A DNA stretch of 64,000 nt from Schistocerca nitens (GCF_023898315.1 NC_064615.1:910010742-910074741); one strand, 5' to 3'; shown: positions 1-11,149, counted from the stretch's first letter. Numbers and translations are program-made. Notes: generated by a model from the letters alone, not told the origin.

Positions 1-80
1 CGATAGAGGTACTCAAGGTGCCCTCCGCCACACACCGTCAGGTGGCTTGCGGAGTATGGATGTAGATTTAGATCCCCTGA
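1..80 (+). repeat. Dispersed repeat 3' tail, copy 1 (TGTAGA-type end)
   Basis: The window opens inside a repeat whose tail reads 'ggtggcttgcggagtatgg' followed by a 'tgtaga'-like run. The same tail occurs at 4483-4553 and 21940-22022. The common 3' end with a short-period tail is typical of non-LTR retroposons. The left part is cut by the window edge. Confidence 0.6.
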
Positions 81-744
81 TGATGACTTCATAACAAGTC
101 TAAACCATTAATGTTACCACTTGTGCGACCTGAGACTAAAATACTTGCTTGCTGTAGTTTCCAACTCACACCGAAGCACAACGTACAGGCTAAGGAATCA
201 AGAGAAGAATAATGCCTACCATTTTTGCGTCAGAAGCGATTCCAGTTCCACAAAGGCTAGAGGACCTCAGAGTGCTGCCGTGAATCACTGTTCTCGTTAC
301 TGTGCGAGAAGCTACACTGATATTTCCGTGGAGACTGCGCCGCGAAATGATGCTGCTTTTACAGCACGCTTCTGAGCCTATCTCTCACTGTTGTTCATGG
401 TCGCCGACTGCCACCGTGAGGCTCAGAGGTTCTCGCTTGATAAGGCCCTAAAGAGGACAGCCTGTTTCTTGTACTCGCCGCTGGCTTCTGAATTAGCTTC
501 CGATCGATGTACAACACTTTGTTTAAAGCGACCAAAAATTTGTAAACACTTGTACGTTTACTTTCTTTTTCGATGTTTACATTTTTCTCTTTCTTTTGCC
601 ACAATTTACATCATTCCCGGTATTTCTCTGCCTTTTATAAATCAAACACTCTACAGATGAGCTTTTTCCAGGAATTATTATCTTGGGAGTTAACCAACAG
701 AGAAAAAAATTACAGTGCCTATCCTCCTTGTCAAAAGGGCGATT
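81..744. other. No recognised feature
   Basis: Unique-looking sequence. The short open frames here show no known motif or codon pattern and I assign no gene. Confidence 0.5.
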
Positions 745-787
745 ATGAGCAAAGAAAACTGCACTGAGCGTCTACAGTTATATCTCC

Positions 788-1130
788 ATCTAAACTCAAC
801 TAAACTCCGTTCGAAATGGCCATGAAGGTGCAACGGTTTCGACTGGCCGCCGTGTCATCCTTAGCCCACAAGCGTCACTGGATGCGGATATGGAGGAACA
901 CGTGGTCAGCACACCGCTCTTCCGGCCGTAAGTCAGTTTACGAGGCTGGAGCCGCCACTTGTCACTCAAGTAGCTCCTCAGTTTGCCTCACAAGGGCTGA
1001 GTGCACCCCACTTACCAACAGTGCTCAGCAGACCACATGGTCACCCAACCAAGTGCTAGCACAGCCCGACAGCGCTTAACTTCGGTGACCTGGCGTAAAT
1101 CGGTGTTACCACTGCGGCAAGACCGTTGGG
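788..1130 (-). repeat. 5S rRNA-derived SINE with target-site duplication
   Basis: On the minus strand the element starts 'ccaacggtcttgccgcagtg' and carries 'atcaccgaagttaagc'-type sequence (here 'gtcaccgaagttaagcgctg', 'tcgggctgtgctagcacttg', 'ggttgggtgacc'), which matches the internal promoter part of 5S ribosomal RNA. The body follows, then a tail of short A/T-rich repeats (plus strand 'taaactcaactaaactcc'). It is flanked by an 8-bp duplication, ATATCTCC at 780-787 and 1131-1138. It should be transcribed by RNA polymerase III from the 5S-like box and moved by a LINE in trans. Its tail and left flank reappear inside the mosaic at 2033-2140. Confidence 0.8.
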
Positions 1131-1138
1131 ATATCTCC

Positions 1139-1989
1139 GGCTAGATCACGCAAACCTCTTTAAGGATGATACTTGGGGTACCACTATCATTTATTCTCTT
1201 GCCGGACTGTTCTATTTGAGAATTCTACATGCCTGATTTTCTTCAACTACACTTTAGTACATGTAAGTCGGACTGAGTAATATTTTCCTCGTATCTAGGA
1301 ACATACACTCTCAGAATTTAGAAGTAAACTTTTCCGTGGCGCACAACGCCTCTCTTACAGTGTCTGCGACTTTAAATGTATAAACAGCTTCGTGGTACTC
1401 TCACATACTAAATTAATTAGTGACGAAACGCGCTGCTCTTCTTTAAACCTTCTCTATTTCTTCTATTAATCCCAATGGTAAAGATCACAGACTACTGATA
1501 AATATTCAAGAATCGGTCGGACGAGGATTTTTGAGCTACTTCCGTTAAGGAATCTATCTGGCATTTGCCTTTCATCAAGGGAAGTGGGTTAAATGAGTAT
1601 TTCATTAATTTTGAAACAGCTATTCAATCCGAGAAGTTACAAAACCAGACCTGTTTTTGGAATATAATTCTTTTCAATATTTAATTTCTTGTTTAATGCT
1701 GTACCATCTTGCCCATAATATACAGAACAGACCTGAGCGCACACGAAAATCCACAGTCACAGTATTATTAACGCATATGTTCTGGGATAAACAACGAATA
1801 TTTTCATACAATTACAATCCTAATGATTGAACCGACATATATTTCCACACATCTTTACACAGTATATCGTCAGGCGCCGATAGCCATCTACCACCAGAGA
1901 GACCAAACAAGAAAAGAGTTTGTTAAAGTAATAAAAATTTAATATTTCTACATGGAAGCACGTGGATTTGTAATATTTATATAATAATT

Positions 1990-1992
<3 letters not shown>
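1139..1992. other. No gene; contains a donor segment of the mosaic
   Basis: AT-rich sequence without recognisable coding content. Bases 1484-1609 are repeated without visible change at 2141-2266. Confidence 0.6.

Positions 1993-2032
<40 letters not shown>
1993..2032. repeat. (TA)n microsatellite
   Basis: About 20 uninterrupted TA units. They directly abut the left end of the mosaic segment; a shorter TA run (2371-2380) lies at its right end. Confidence 0.97.
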
Positions 2033-2034
<2 letters not shown>

Positions 2035-2373
2035 GAGCAAAGAAAACTGCACTGAGCGTCTACAGTTATATCTCCATCTAAACTCAACTAAACTCCGTTC
2101 GAAATGGCCATGAATGTGCAACGGTTTCGACTGGCCGCCGATCACAGACTACTGATAAATATTCAAGAATCGGTCGGACGAGGATTTTTGAGCTACTTCC
2201 GTTAAGGAATCTATCTGGCATTTGCCTTTCATCAAGGGAAGTGGGTTAAATGAGTATTTCATTAATAATTACCCTGTGTAGTCAGCCGCACCTGCGGTCA
2301 CCCAACCAAAGAAGTCTCCTGATGTCGAAATAATGACCCTGCCACTGGTACAAACTACTGCTTTGATTTATAT
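2033..2373 (+). repeat. Mosaic of three nearby segments, condensed copy of 745-4191
   Basis: Three blocks join without gaps: 2033-2140 equals 745-852 (one mismatch seen), 2141-2266 equals 1484-1609, and 2262-2373 equals 4080-4191. The order and orientation match the source, so the block is a short copy of 745-4191 with two internal deletions. The first junction has 1 bp of overlap and the second has 5 bp (TTAAT). Both outer ends fall in TA runs. The first block includes the flank and tail of the 5S-derived SINE, so the copy was made after that SINE inserted. It encodes nothing. Confidence 0.9.
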
Positions 2374-2624
2374 ATATATAGCCGGTTTATGCGAATAATT
2401 GCCACCTTCAGAAGTGATTAATCCATCAAAAGCTTCTTACAGACAAGCAAATTTAGTTAGGCACTTCGAACATCTCAGAGTCATTTAACATTTCAATGAA
2501 TGTACGAACGTCATATGATAAAAAGAGTCTTGGCGAAATAAATTTTTTACGTAGAGTTTCCCAATATTTCAAAAAATTATTACAAAACTCTTTTAATGCC
2601 TACATCGTATTCACATAATAAAAT
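2374..2624. other. No recognised feature
   Basis: AT-rich sequence between the mosaic and the foldback element; nothing recognised. Confidence 0.5.
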
Positions 2625-3590
2625 TAAAATATGGTGACTAGCTAATATCTGTTGTAAGTAACAACCATCTTCAGATCATGCCTATATGAAATTTAGATTG
2701 GCATGTACCAGTAAAAATCTTTATGCAGTAACATTCATTTGTGTGGAAAGCAACACGAATTAGAAATTTGGTGTTAATAGCAACAACAACACCGAGTCTG
2801 GCTTTACGTGATACTTGGACGAGACAGGTTGAACACACTGGTTGTGCCAGTACAAATCGCATCGATCAGTATCTTTCAGTTGTATGACGGGCAAGTTGAG
2901 ACAAAAAACTTTCATGCAACGGTACAAAATTTAAAATAGTTCTACACCCTTGCTGATGAAATCGAAGTCAATCATGAGATATAAAATGGCCATCGTTATG
3001 TCACGTAACTCGTCGGCAACGGGTTCAGCCGGAATGAATTGACTACCCCTACTCATAGTCAAAATAAAACTGACCATGGTAGTCAGTAGAGGTAGTCAAG
3101 TCAGTTTTGATCAGTTTTGTTCAGTATTGTTTTGACTTTTAGTGGAGACAGTCAATTTAGTCCAGCAGGTCTCGTTATCGACGAGTTACATGATGTGACC
3201 ATGGCCATTTTATGTATCATGATTGAAACGGTTTTATCAATCAGGTTGCAGAACCATTTTCAATTTTGCATCGTAGCATAAAAGCTTTTTTGCTGATCTT
3301 GCCTGTCATACAATTGCAAGTTAATGATTATGCGATTTCTGCTGGTTTCCAGCTAATTTGTTCAACTTGAGTCTCATCCGAGTATGGTGTTCAGCCAGCC
3401 TGTTTTGTTGTTCCTGTTAACACCAAGTTTCTTATTCATTTTGCTTTCTACACAAATGCATGTTACTGCATGATGATTATTACTGGTACACTCAGTTTGT
3501 GTTCAATCTGCATTCAATATGAGCATGATCTAAAGATGGTTGTTACTTACAACGGAAACTGGCTAGTCATCGTACTTTGATTTCTTACGT
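2625..3590. mobile_element. Long palindromic foldback (non-autonomous) element
   Basis: The left arm (about 2625-3020) and right arm (about 3160-3590) are inverted copies, estimated by eye at 75-80% identity. Matching landmarks include 'gttgttacttacaac' on the right against 'gttgtaagtaacaacc' on the left, 'gcatgatct.aagatggttg' near the ends, and 'gacgagttac.tga' with 'atggccattttat' near the centre. The loop is about 3020-3160. No transposase frame is present. This structure fits a foldback or long-TIR MITE element. The family is unknown and no target-site duplication was resolved. Confidence 0.75.
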
Positions 3591-4079
3591 AAATGAAATC
3601 TAGGGGGCAAGATTTTTGTATCTTTTTTTTAAATTTTAACAAGTGACACAAAGACTGCTTCCTCCGTTCCTGATAATGTCAGGCATTACTAAGCACAGAA
3701 TTGTTGACAGTGTATTGAACCTAGGCGTTGCTACCTACTGAAAATAAAAATAAACTTACTTCGTAGAGTAGACATGAAACATATATGACTGCATTTCAAC
3801 AATATCTGTACCATCAGCCCCTGAGAAACAAAACCGTGATTCTGTGTGAGTATACTTCGGAATATCCATGCCATTGATAAGGCTTCCACTATGCGTCAGG
3901 ATAATAAAAAACGCGAACTGAAAGTGTAGTCAACCAAGGACTCTCCATTTCGCCAAAAACTTTTTGTCAGCCCTGCAGGAAGTTTCCTGATTTGTAATTA
4001 TGGTCTTTCATGTACTGCACTGTTTGTTAAGTTGTTCCTGTTCATTTATCTGTACATTTTTTTTAAGTTTTTCGTGCAC
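3591..4079. other. No recognised feature
   Basis: AT-rich sequence with no coding or repeat structure that I could see. Confidence 0.5.
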
Positions 4080-4191
4080 TTAATAATTACCCTGTGTAGT
4101 CAGCCGCACCTGCGGTCACCCAACCAAAGAAGTCTCCTGATGTCGAAATAATGACCCTGCCACTGGTACAAACTACTGCTTTGATTTATAT
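4080..4191 (+). repeat. Duplicated segment (source of mosaic block 3)
   Basis: These 112 bp match 2262-2373 at every base I compared. The block lies directly before the repeat at 4192-4553. Confidence 0.9.
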
Positions 4192-4553
4192 GGATGTATG
4201 GGGAACGAAGAAGTAGCCTAATTTCGTTCGATATGGCGAAAGCGTTACGGAGATGATAGATAAAATCCAGTGGAAGACTCTGCAAGAGAGACGCTCAGTA
4301 GTTTTGTTGAAGTTTTGAGAACATACTTTCATCGAGGAGTCAAGCAGAATATTGCTCCCTCCTACGTATATCTCGCGAAGAGACCCTGAGAATAAAATCA
4401 GAGAGATTAGAGCCCACACAGAGGCATACTGACAATCTTTCTTTCCAAGTAAAAATACGAGACTGGAATAGAAGGGAGAACCGATAGAGGTACTCAAGGT
4501 ACCCCCCGCCACACACCATCTGGTGGCTTGCGGAGTATGGATGTAGATGTAGA
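4192..4553 (+). repeat. Dispersed retroposon-like repeat, copy 2
   Basis: The last ~70 bp match the tails at 1-80 and 21940-22022 and end in 'gtagatgtaga'. One frame in the body reads 'IEESSRILLPPTYISRRDPE' and then 'NKIREIRAHTEAY', which suggests a decayed coding 3' end, perhaps of a LINE. I do not recognise the protein family. Confidence 0.55.
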
Positions 4554-5229
4554 ATACAAATCTTATCTTCAACTAAATTTTGTTGGCGATTAAATTATTC
4601 GTCTGTCATTATTCCAGGTCTGCTTTTTTCTGTCTCGTTAATGGAAGCTTGCCTATTATAAAAACTGTGTAACTTATAGCTTCTAGTAATAATTATGTCT
4701 CTAATAGTAACTCAAGTGACCCACAATGTTACAGACGCTGCGAAATTATTTTTTTAATACTGGCAACGAAATAGACTTTACCGTACTCCATGCTTTTATT
4801 ACGCATCAGGTTTTCGTACTACGTATGGTTTTGATATGGACGTGACAATATGAATACGTGGAAATGATTTTTATTTCGTTTTTTTGTATCCTGTTCATAA
4901 CTATCGTTGCCGCTGTGACCTGCGCCGTAACGACAGAGATGGTAATTACAATTGTCGTAGCTCTGTGTGTTTGTGTTTTTCCTTGTTAGAAAACTGTGGG
5001 AGAAAATTATTTGTATCATGAAGATTGATTCGTACCGTAGGGCTCAGTGATAATTGGGAGAATTTAAACTAATGAACACATTCGCCAACACTTCCGCGTC
5101 ATCACCAACGCGGAATGCGACTGGTGTTGCAATAAGTTGATGCTTAAATCTCTGATAACCTTGTCCTGTCTATGCATTAGTTAGATGTTACTTCTCTACA
5201 GAATTAAAATTGTAGCATGCATTGCAACA
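4554..5229. other. No recognised feature
   Basis: No coding or repeat structure recognised. Confidence 0.5.
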
Positions 5230-7091
5230 ATTGTGGCGCAACCTGACTGGAAGAAGGGATCGACTGGTAGGACACTTACAATGCTTCACTAAGTCTGAAA
5301 GGAATACAGTAGATGCTAACAGTGAGTTTTGAAAGATGAAAGCAGCAGAAAGTCAGTTAAGTAAAAAGACAAGACCTGACAGAAATCCTTGATAACACGG
5401 GGGGAAGAAAGGAGAAATATAAAAATGCTGAAAACGAAGCAGGCGATAGGGAATACAAACGACTAAAAATAAGATTAACAGGAAGTATAAAATGGCTATG
5501 CAGGAAGGTTAGAGGACCAATGTAAGGATTTAGAAGCACATATGATTAGGGGAAAGATAGATACCGCTTACAGGAAAATGAAAGATGTCTTTGGAGAAAG
5601 GAGAAGCAGCTGTAAAATGTAAGAGCACATAGATGAAGATGAGATGGGACATATGATACTGCAAGAAGAATTTGACAAAGCACTAAGAGACCTTCGTCGA
5701 AACATGGCCCCGGTAGCAGACGACATTCTATCAGATCCTTACCTTGCCTTGGGAGATCCAGCCACGATAAAACTCTATCTGGTGTACAAATTGTACGAGA
5801 AGGGCAAATAACCCTCACTTCAATAAGAATGTAATAATTCCAATTCCAAAGGAACCAGGTGCTGATAAGTGTGAATATTACAGAACTATCAGTTTAGTAA
5901 GACATGGGTGCAAAATACGAACATGAATTCTCTACAGAAGAATGGAAAAGCTGGTAGAAGCAGACCTGGAGAAGGTTCAGTTTAGAATCCGGAGAAATTT
6001 TGGAACACGCGAGGCAGTACTGACCCTATGACGAATCTTAGAAGGTGGATTAAGCAAAGTCAAACCAACGTTTATAGCATTTTTGGCCATTCACACTGTT
6101 GACTGGAATATTCTCTTTGAAAGTCTGAAGGCAGCAGGAGTAAAATACAGGGAGCGAAAGGCTATTTACAGCTTGTACAGAAACCAGGTGGCAGTTATAA
6201 GGATCAAGGGGCATGTAACGTAAACAGTGGTTGAGAAGGGAGTGAGAGTTTTGTAGCCTACTGCCGATGTGATACAATCTGCATATTCAGCAAAAGGTAA
6301 AAAAAGCCATAGAAAAATTTGGTGTAGGAATTAAAAGTTCAGGCAAGAGGTTGGCCGACGACATTGTAATTCTTTCAGGGACAGCAAAGGACTTGGAATA
6401 GTAGCTGACTGAAACGGACGGTGTTTTTAATGGAGAATATAAGATGAACATCAATAAAAGCAAAACAAAGAGAGTGGAATATAGTCAACTTAGGTCATGT
6501 AATGCTGAGGGAATAACATTAAGAAACGAGACACTTCGAGTAATAGGTGAGTTTTGCTATTTGGATAGTGAAATATCTATTGCTGGCCTACGTAGAGAGG
6601 ACATAAATCTTTTTTCATGCCATTGACAGTCTACATTTTAGGCTTTTCTGAAAGTATTTATACGGAGTGTAACCACGTAACGACGTGAAACATGGGCGAA
6701 AAACAGTTTAGAAAAGAAGAGAACAGAAACTTTTGAAATTTGGTGCTACAGAAGAAGGCTGCAGATTAGACGGGTATATCACGTAACTAAAGATGAGGTT
6801 CTGAACAGAATTGGGGAGAAAAGAAATTTGTGGCACAACCTGACTAGAGGAAGGGATCGGTTGATAGGACACATTCTGGGACGTCTAGGGATCACCAGTT
6901 TAGTATTGGAAGATATTTTTAGGGGTGGGGACGGGAGGGGGGAATTATCGAGGGAGACCAAGAGATGAACACAGTAAGCCGATTCAGAGGGACGATGTGA
7001 GCTGCAGTAGTTATTCGGAGATGAAGAGGCTTCCGCAAGATAGAGTAGCATGGAGAGTTGCATCAAACCACTCTTCGGACAACAACAACAC
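5230..7091 (+). mobile_element. RTE-type LINE, heavily decayed copy
   Basis: Many short frames in different phases encode pieces of the same reverse transcriptase as the minus-strand element at 22325-25470: 'TAYRKMKDVFGERRSS', 'FNKALRDLRRNMAPVADDI'-like text, 'RLADDIVILSGTAKDLE', 'INKSKTKRVEYSQLRS' and 'LNRIGEKRNLWHNLT'. The 3' end has 'acaacaacaaca', the simple tail also seen in the other copy. The endonuclease part is missing, so the copy is 5'-truncated. Stops and frameshifts are frequent. A short piece near 5232-5290 repeats the 3' coding text, which hints at rearrangement. The copy cannot be active. Confidence 0.85.
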
Positions 7092-7796
7092 GTAAGTTGG
7101 GCGTTGCACTAGGTCGCTTAAAATACGTCATCTTCTGACAGGCTACGTTAAAGCGTGTCGGCATAGTGTGGGTAAAGAAAAGTAAAGTAGGTAGGTAGCG
7201 AAAAGTCGTCTGAATCAATGACCTACCTGATATGAAGCCATGTTGATCAGCGGAACGTCTCTTCTTGTCACTCGTTAGCTTGGACTCGACTCTCAGCGTT
7301 ACTCCACGAACACGACAATATATACCTAAAGCGTCTGTTTTGACCAAAGGCTGCAAATAAAATATGACTGTCGTCGTGTCGCAAACAGCGGCTGACAGTG
7401 ACGGGATGTAGACGGGAGGATGACAGTCGTTTGAGCACAAAATCTCCGGCAGGGCAGGAAGTTTTACGCAATGTTTCTCCGAAAGGGCGTTATGTGAAGG
7501 TGCCTCTCCTTATCTAGGATCCCAGTGCGCCGCACGAGCAAGCAAACAGCGAGATAGCATCGTGAATCACTTCTTCATTTGTTCCACCTGCGGTGCTTGC
7601 ATTCCTCACTGAGTTCGTGGCAACTTTCTGTAAGCAGACCCATCCGTGAAGTGACGCATGTACGAATTCGAAAAATTAATGAAGGTCTGCAGTGTAATAT
7701 AACTGCGTTCCTGAATTACAATATTGAATATTGTCCAGACGCGTGGTATAGTGGAAGTTAGTAATGCTGTCCATGTCCTGACGACACATACCGGAG
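7092..7796. other. No recognised feature
   Basis: Moderately GC-rich sequence with open frames up to about 125 codons on the minus strand. None shows a motif I recognise, and I see no splice or repeat structure. Confidence 0.45.
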
Positions 7797-8046
7797 GTTT
7801 GCAGGGGTTGGACAAAAACATATGAATACCGCAGAAATGCATGCTTGATGATAAATGCCGATGCTAGAGAAGACTGCAGATTGCGATGTTGTATTCGACC
7901 AGAAACGGCACCTGTGCAATTTCCTCAGCACGTTGCAAATGTCAGTCTCTGTTAGAAGGATGTTCTGTGTAGTTGTGAATGCTTTATGCCGGAGCTAAGT
8001 GAGTTCTAACGTGGACAAATTGTTGCTGCTCCTATGGTGAGTACTT
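7797..8046 (+). mobile_element. Tc1-like transposon, 5' fragment
   Basis: 'ggttggacaaaaacatatga' and the following 'accgcagaaatgcatgcttg' resemble the 5' end of a Tc1-type family common in orthopteran DNA as I recall it. The fragment stops where a tRNA-like repeat begins at about 8047. No transposase is readable. Identification is from memory. Confidence 0.45.
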
Positions 8047-8526
8047 CTGTAACCAAAACTGTGTGCCGGACCGAGACTCGAAGTCGGTAACTTAGTCTTT
8101 CGGGGACGAGTTCTCTACCACTAGGCTATCCAAGCATGAGTCACGACCCCTCCTCACAGCTCTACTTCCGCCATTACCTCGTCTCCTACCTTCCAAACTT
8201 CAAAGATCCCTGGTTCTAAGTCTCATATCAGGGCACACTCAGCCGCAAAGTGAAATTTCATTCTGGAAACATCCCTCAGGCTGTGGCTAAGCCATGTCTC
8301 CGCAATACCCTTTCCTCCAGCAGGGCTATTCCCGCAAATTTCGCAGGAGAACTTCCGTATAGTTTGGAAGATGAGAGACGATGTACCGCTGGATGTAAAG
8401 CTGTGAGGAAGGGTCGTGAGTCACGCTTACATAGCACAGTGGAAGAGCACTTGGAAGCTAAAAGCGAAGGTCGCGAGTTCGAGTCTCGGTCCAGCACACG
8501 CTTTTAATCTGCCAGGAAGTTTCATA
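8045..8526. repeat. Palindromic element with two inverted tRNA-like arms
   Basis: The left arm (about 8047-8166, head on the minus strand) and right arm (about 8385-8502, head on the plus strand) are inverted copies of a tRNA-like sequence with a B-box core ('gagttcgagtctcggtc' on the right) and an A-box-like 'agtggaagagcac'. The right edge carries 'atctgccaggaagtttca', the reverse complement of the edge seen at 53288. The anticodon region does not fit a working tRNA, so I call this tRNA-derived, not a tRNA gene. Confidence 0.7.
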
Positions 8527-8639
8527 GAGGGTCTGTATTAATCCATTCATATTCGTCCCCCCCCCTCCCGCCCCACCCCTGTATGCCAGGAGAGCTGTAC
8601 CTATTGTACAATGCTTAATATCGCTGCCATTATAGCCAA

Positions 8640-8935
8640 CAACAGGCCAATCAGGCCAGACCAATTACAGTGTCATGCTCAGTCAACGGCATCATCGAAA
8701 TGCAGTATGGAGGCGCGAGGGATCAGCACACCGCACACCCAGCCGATGTCAGGTTAACAGACCTGGTGCCGCCGCTGTTCGTTCAAGTAGCCCTCCACTT
8801 GGCTTCACGAGGTGACGTGCACTTCGTTCCAGTCCTTCCCCACCAGGGCAAAATCTCTGGCAATACTACGAACCGCACCCAGTCTGGCACACAGTTGTCA
8901 GCTGCGCTGAATGTGCTAGTGCATCAGTGATCAAT
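8640..8935 (-). repeat. SINE related in body to the 5S-derived SINE but with another head
   Basis: Landmarks in the body ('atcagcacaccgc', 'gttcaagtagccctcc', 'cttcacgaggtgacgtgcac') line up with the body of the SINE at 788-1130 ('gtcagcacaccgc', 'actcaagtagctcctc', 'cctcacaagggctgagtgca'). The 5S-like box is absent. In its place is a stretch beginning 'aaaatctctggcaatact', resembling a decayed tRNA-type head. Boundaries are approximate and I found no target-site duplication. Confidence 0.55.
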
Positions 8936-8939
8936 CGAG

Positions 8940-10980
8940 TGTGCCGAGTGTGAATTTCTTATCTAACTGGAGTCCTAGAATCTATAGAAGCGGAAAGCAG
9001 GAATGTAAACTCAAAGTTCTTTCAGTATACAAAGAACGTAAGAGAGGTTATCAAAGTGAAAACCTATTCAAAAAAGATAAAAATCAAAATATGCTAACGC
9101 AGCTGGAAGGTATCCTAGAGAGACGGAAGAGTATTTCTTAGAAATGTTAAATTGCACTTATCCGCACATAACATTCACTTAAGCAATGTCTGAGAGTGAC
9201 AGCATTAATAATGACGAATGTAGAATCACAGAACAGGAAGTTATCCACTCCATTCAAAAGCTCAAAAACAACAAGGCAGCAGGTTCAAAATGGTTCAAAT
9301 GGCTCTGACCACTATGGGACTCAACTGCTGTGGTCATAAATCCCCTAGAACTTAGAACTACTTAAACCTAACTAACCTAAGGACAGCACACAACACCCAG
9401 CCATCACGAGGCAGAGAAAATCCCTGACCCCGCCGGGAATCGAACCCGGGAACCCGGGCGTGGGAAGCGAGAACGCTACCGCACGACCACGAGATGCGGG
9501 CAAGGCAGCAGGCGAGGACCAGATTTCAGCAGAGATGTTAAAAGAGGGCGGAAGCAAACTACACAAAGAAATTTATAACCTTATCACAATGATCTGGAAA
9601 TCTGAAACATTGCCTGAAGATAAGAAAACTGCAATAATTTGTCCCGAACACAAGAAAGGAAACAGAATGGAATGTGGAAATTACATGCGAATCAGTTTGC
9701 TGAACATAACATACAAAATCCTGTCAATGATCATTCTGGAAAAATTTAAACCTTACACAGAAAACATTACTCAAGATTACCAGGCTGTGTTTCGAACAAA
9801 CCGTGCCACAACTGATAATTTGTTTGCCATACGTCAGATCTTTGAGAAATATTGGGACTTTACCAAAAAACATCCACTGTCTCTTCATTGACTTCCAGCG
9901 AGCCTACGATAGCATCCACAGAAGTAGCCTCTACAACACATTACGAGAATTTAGTATACACAGTACAATCATTAGGATGATACAACTGGATGGCTCACCT
10001 GCAGTGAAGTTCAGAGGATCCATATCCCCCATCTTTCCAATTAAAACAGGCTTACGACAGGGAGACGCTCTTTCATGTGTCTTCTTCAACCTTGCATTAG
10101 AGAAAGTGGTTCGGGAGAGTAATTTACATCTATACAAGGGTCTCCGATTCAAACACAGTGAAGTAAAACTCCTGGCTCATGCAGATGATGTAGTGTTGCT
10201 GAGTGAAACTGAAGAAGAACTGAAAGACATGTACAGATCTCTCAGGCACAGTGCCAGCAAAATTGGGCTTTTGATTAACCAAAAGAAAACCGAATATATG
10301 GAAATAGGTAGAGTCATAAACCCAAACCCTTACTTTGAAATTGACCAACATTCTAAATTCAGAAAAATTCTCCAGTTTAAAAACCTTGGATCACGTTTCA
10401 ACAGTAAAAATATCATAACAATTGATATAAATGAAAGAATAGCCTCAGGGTCAAGATGTCTGTACTCACTAAGCAACCCACTCAAAAGTAAAGCTTTGTC
10501 AATCACCACAAAGATGAAGATATACAACACTATTATCTCCCTCATAGTACTGTACGGTTCAGATAGCTGGACGCTTACAAAAAATGAAATAGAAAAACTG
10601 AATGTTTTCGAAATAAAAGTAATGAGAATAATCTGAGGACCTGTGTTGGAGAATGGCGTATGGATAATTCGAAAGAACAATGAAATTTATCAGTTAATGA
10701 AGCAACCCACTATCATCCAGAAATTAAAAAGTAGGAGACTGCAATGGACTGGACATGTGGCCAGAATGGAAAACAACAGAATCACCAAGAAAGCATTTGA
10801 AGGAACTCTCCAGGCAACAAGACCATTGGGCCGACCTCGTACGAGGTGGAAAGATGACATAGAGAAGGACATCGCAGCATTAGGAATTTCCGCAGGGTGG
10901 AGAGAGGCTGCGAGAGATTGAAGGCGGTGGAAGCAGATCGTTGATTTAGAGCGTGGTCTACAGTGTCTGTGACCGCTGAG
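8940..10980 (+). mobile_element. Non-LTR retrotransposon (LINE), RTE-like, interrupted by a SINE
   Basis: Reverse transcriptase pieces appear in order: 'AAGEDQISAEMLKEGG', 'CGNYMRISLLNITYKIL', 'DFQRAYDSIHRSSL', 'GLRQGDALSCVFFNLALE', 'LLAHADDVVLLSETEEEL', 'LYGSDSWTLTKNEIEKL' and the 3' motif 'RRLQWTGHVARMENN' followed by 'RPLGRPRTRWKDDI'. The catalytic box reads HADD instead of the usual F/YADD. The frame is long but broken by a few shifts and stops (near 9890 and 10636). A SINE at 9284-9500 splits the coding text between AAG and EDQ. The endonuclease is missing, so this is a 5'-truncated dead copy. The RTE assignment rests on layout only. Confidence 0.85.
9284..9500 (-). repeat. tRNA-derived SINE inserted in the LINE, 12-bp TSD
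   Basis: The minus-strand head reads 'gcccgcatctcgtggtcgtg' with B box 'gggttcgattcccg'. The tail contains 'ccttaggttagttaggttta', shared with the SINEs at 12170, 16478, 18264 and 26033, but the head differs from theirs. The target duplication is CAAGGCAGCAGG at 9272-9283 and 9501-9512, and removing one copy restores the reading of the LINE across the site. Confidence 0.9.
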
Positions 10981-11149
10981 AAGAGAGAAAGAGTGTGTGT
11001 GTGAATTTCTAGAATCTTGAGTACGAGGGCAAAAAAACGTCTCCAGTACGCATAAATAGGAATGCAAACAAAAATTTTAATGAAAATTAATCCAGTAGTG
11101 AAAAAGTCGTAGGCTGGTATCGCTATTTAAAGATAAAAATAATTGTCGT

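Noticed and set aside
852-1483. Intron removed to form the first junction of the mosaic
   Set aside because: With either assignment of the shared G, the missing segment lacks GT at its start together with AG at its end, so splicing does not explain it.
7063-7440. 125-codon minus-strand open frame
   Set aside because: It overlaps the decayed LINE tail, has no known motif, and has no codon pattern or splice context suggesting a gene.
8395-8500. Possible functional tRNA gene
   Set aside because: The A- and B-box pattern is present, but the anticodon arm does not fold properly and the same unit recurs inverted at 8047-8166 and at 53288, so it is a tRNA-derived repeat.
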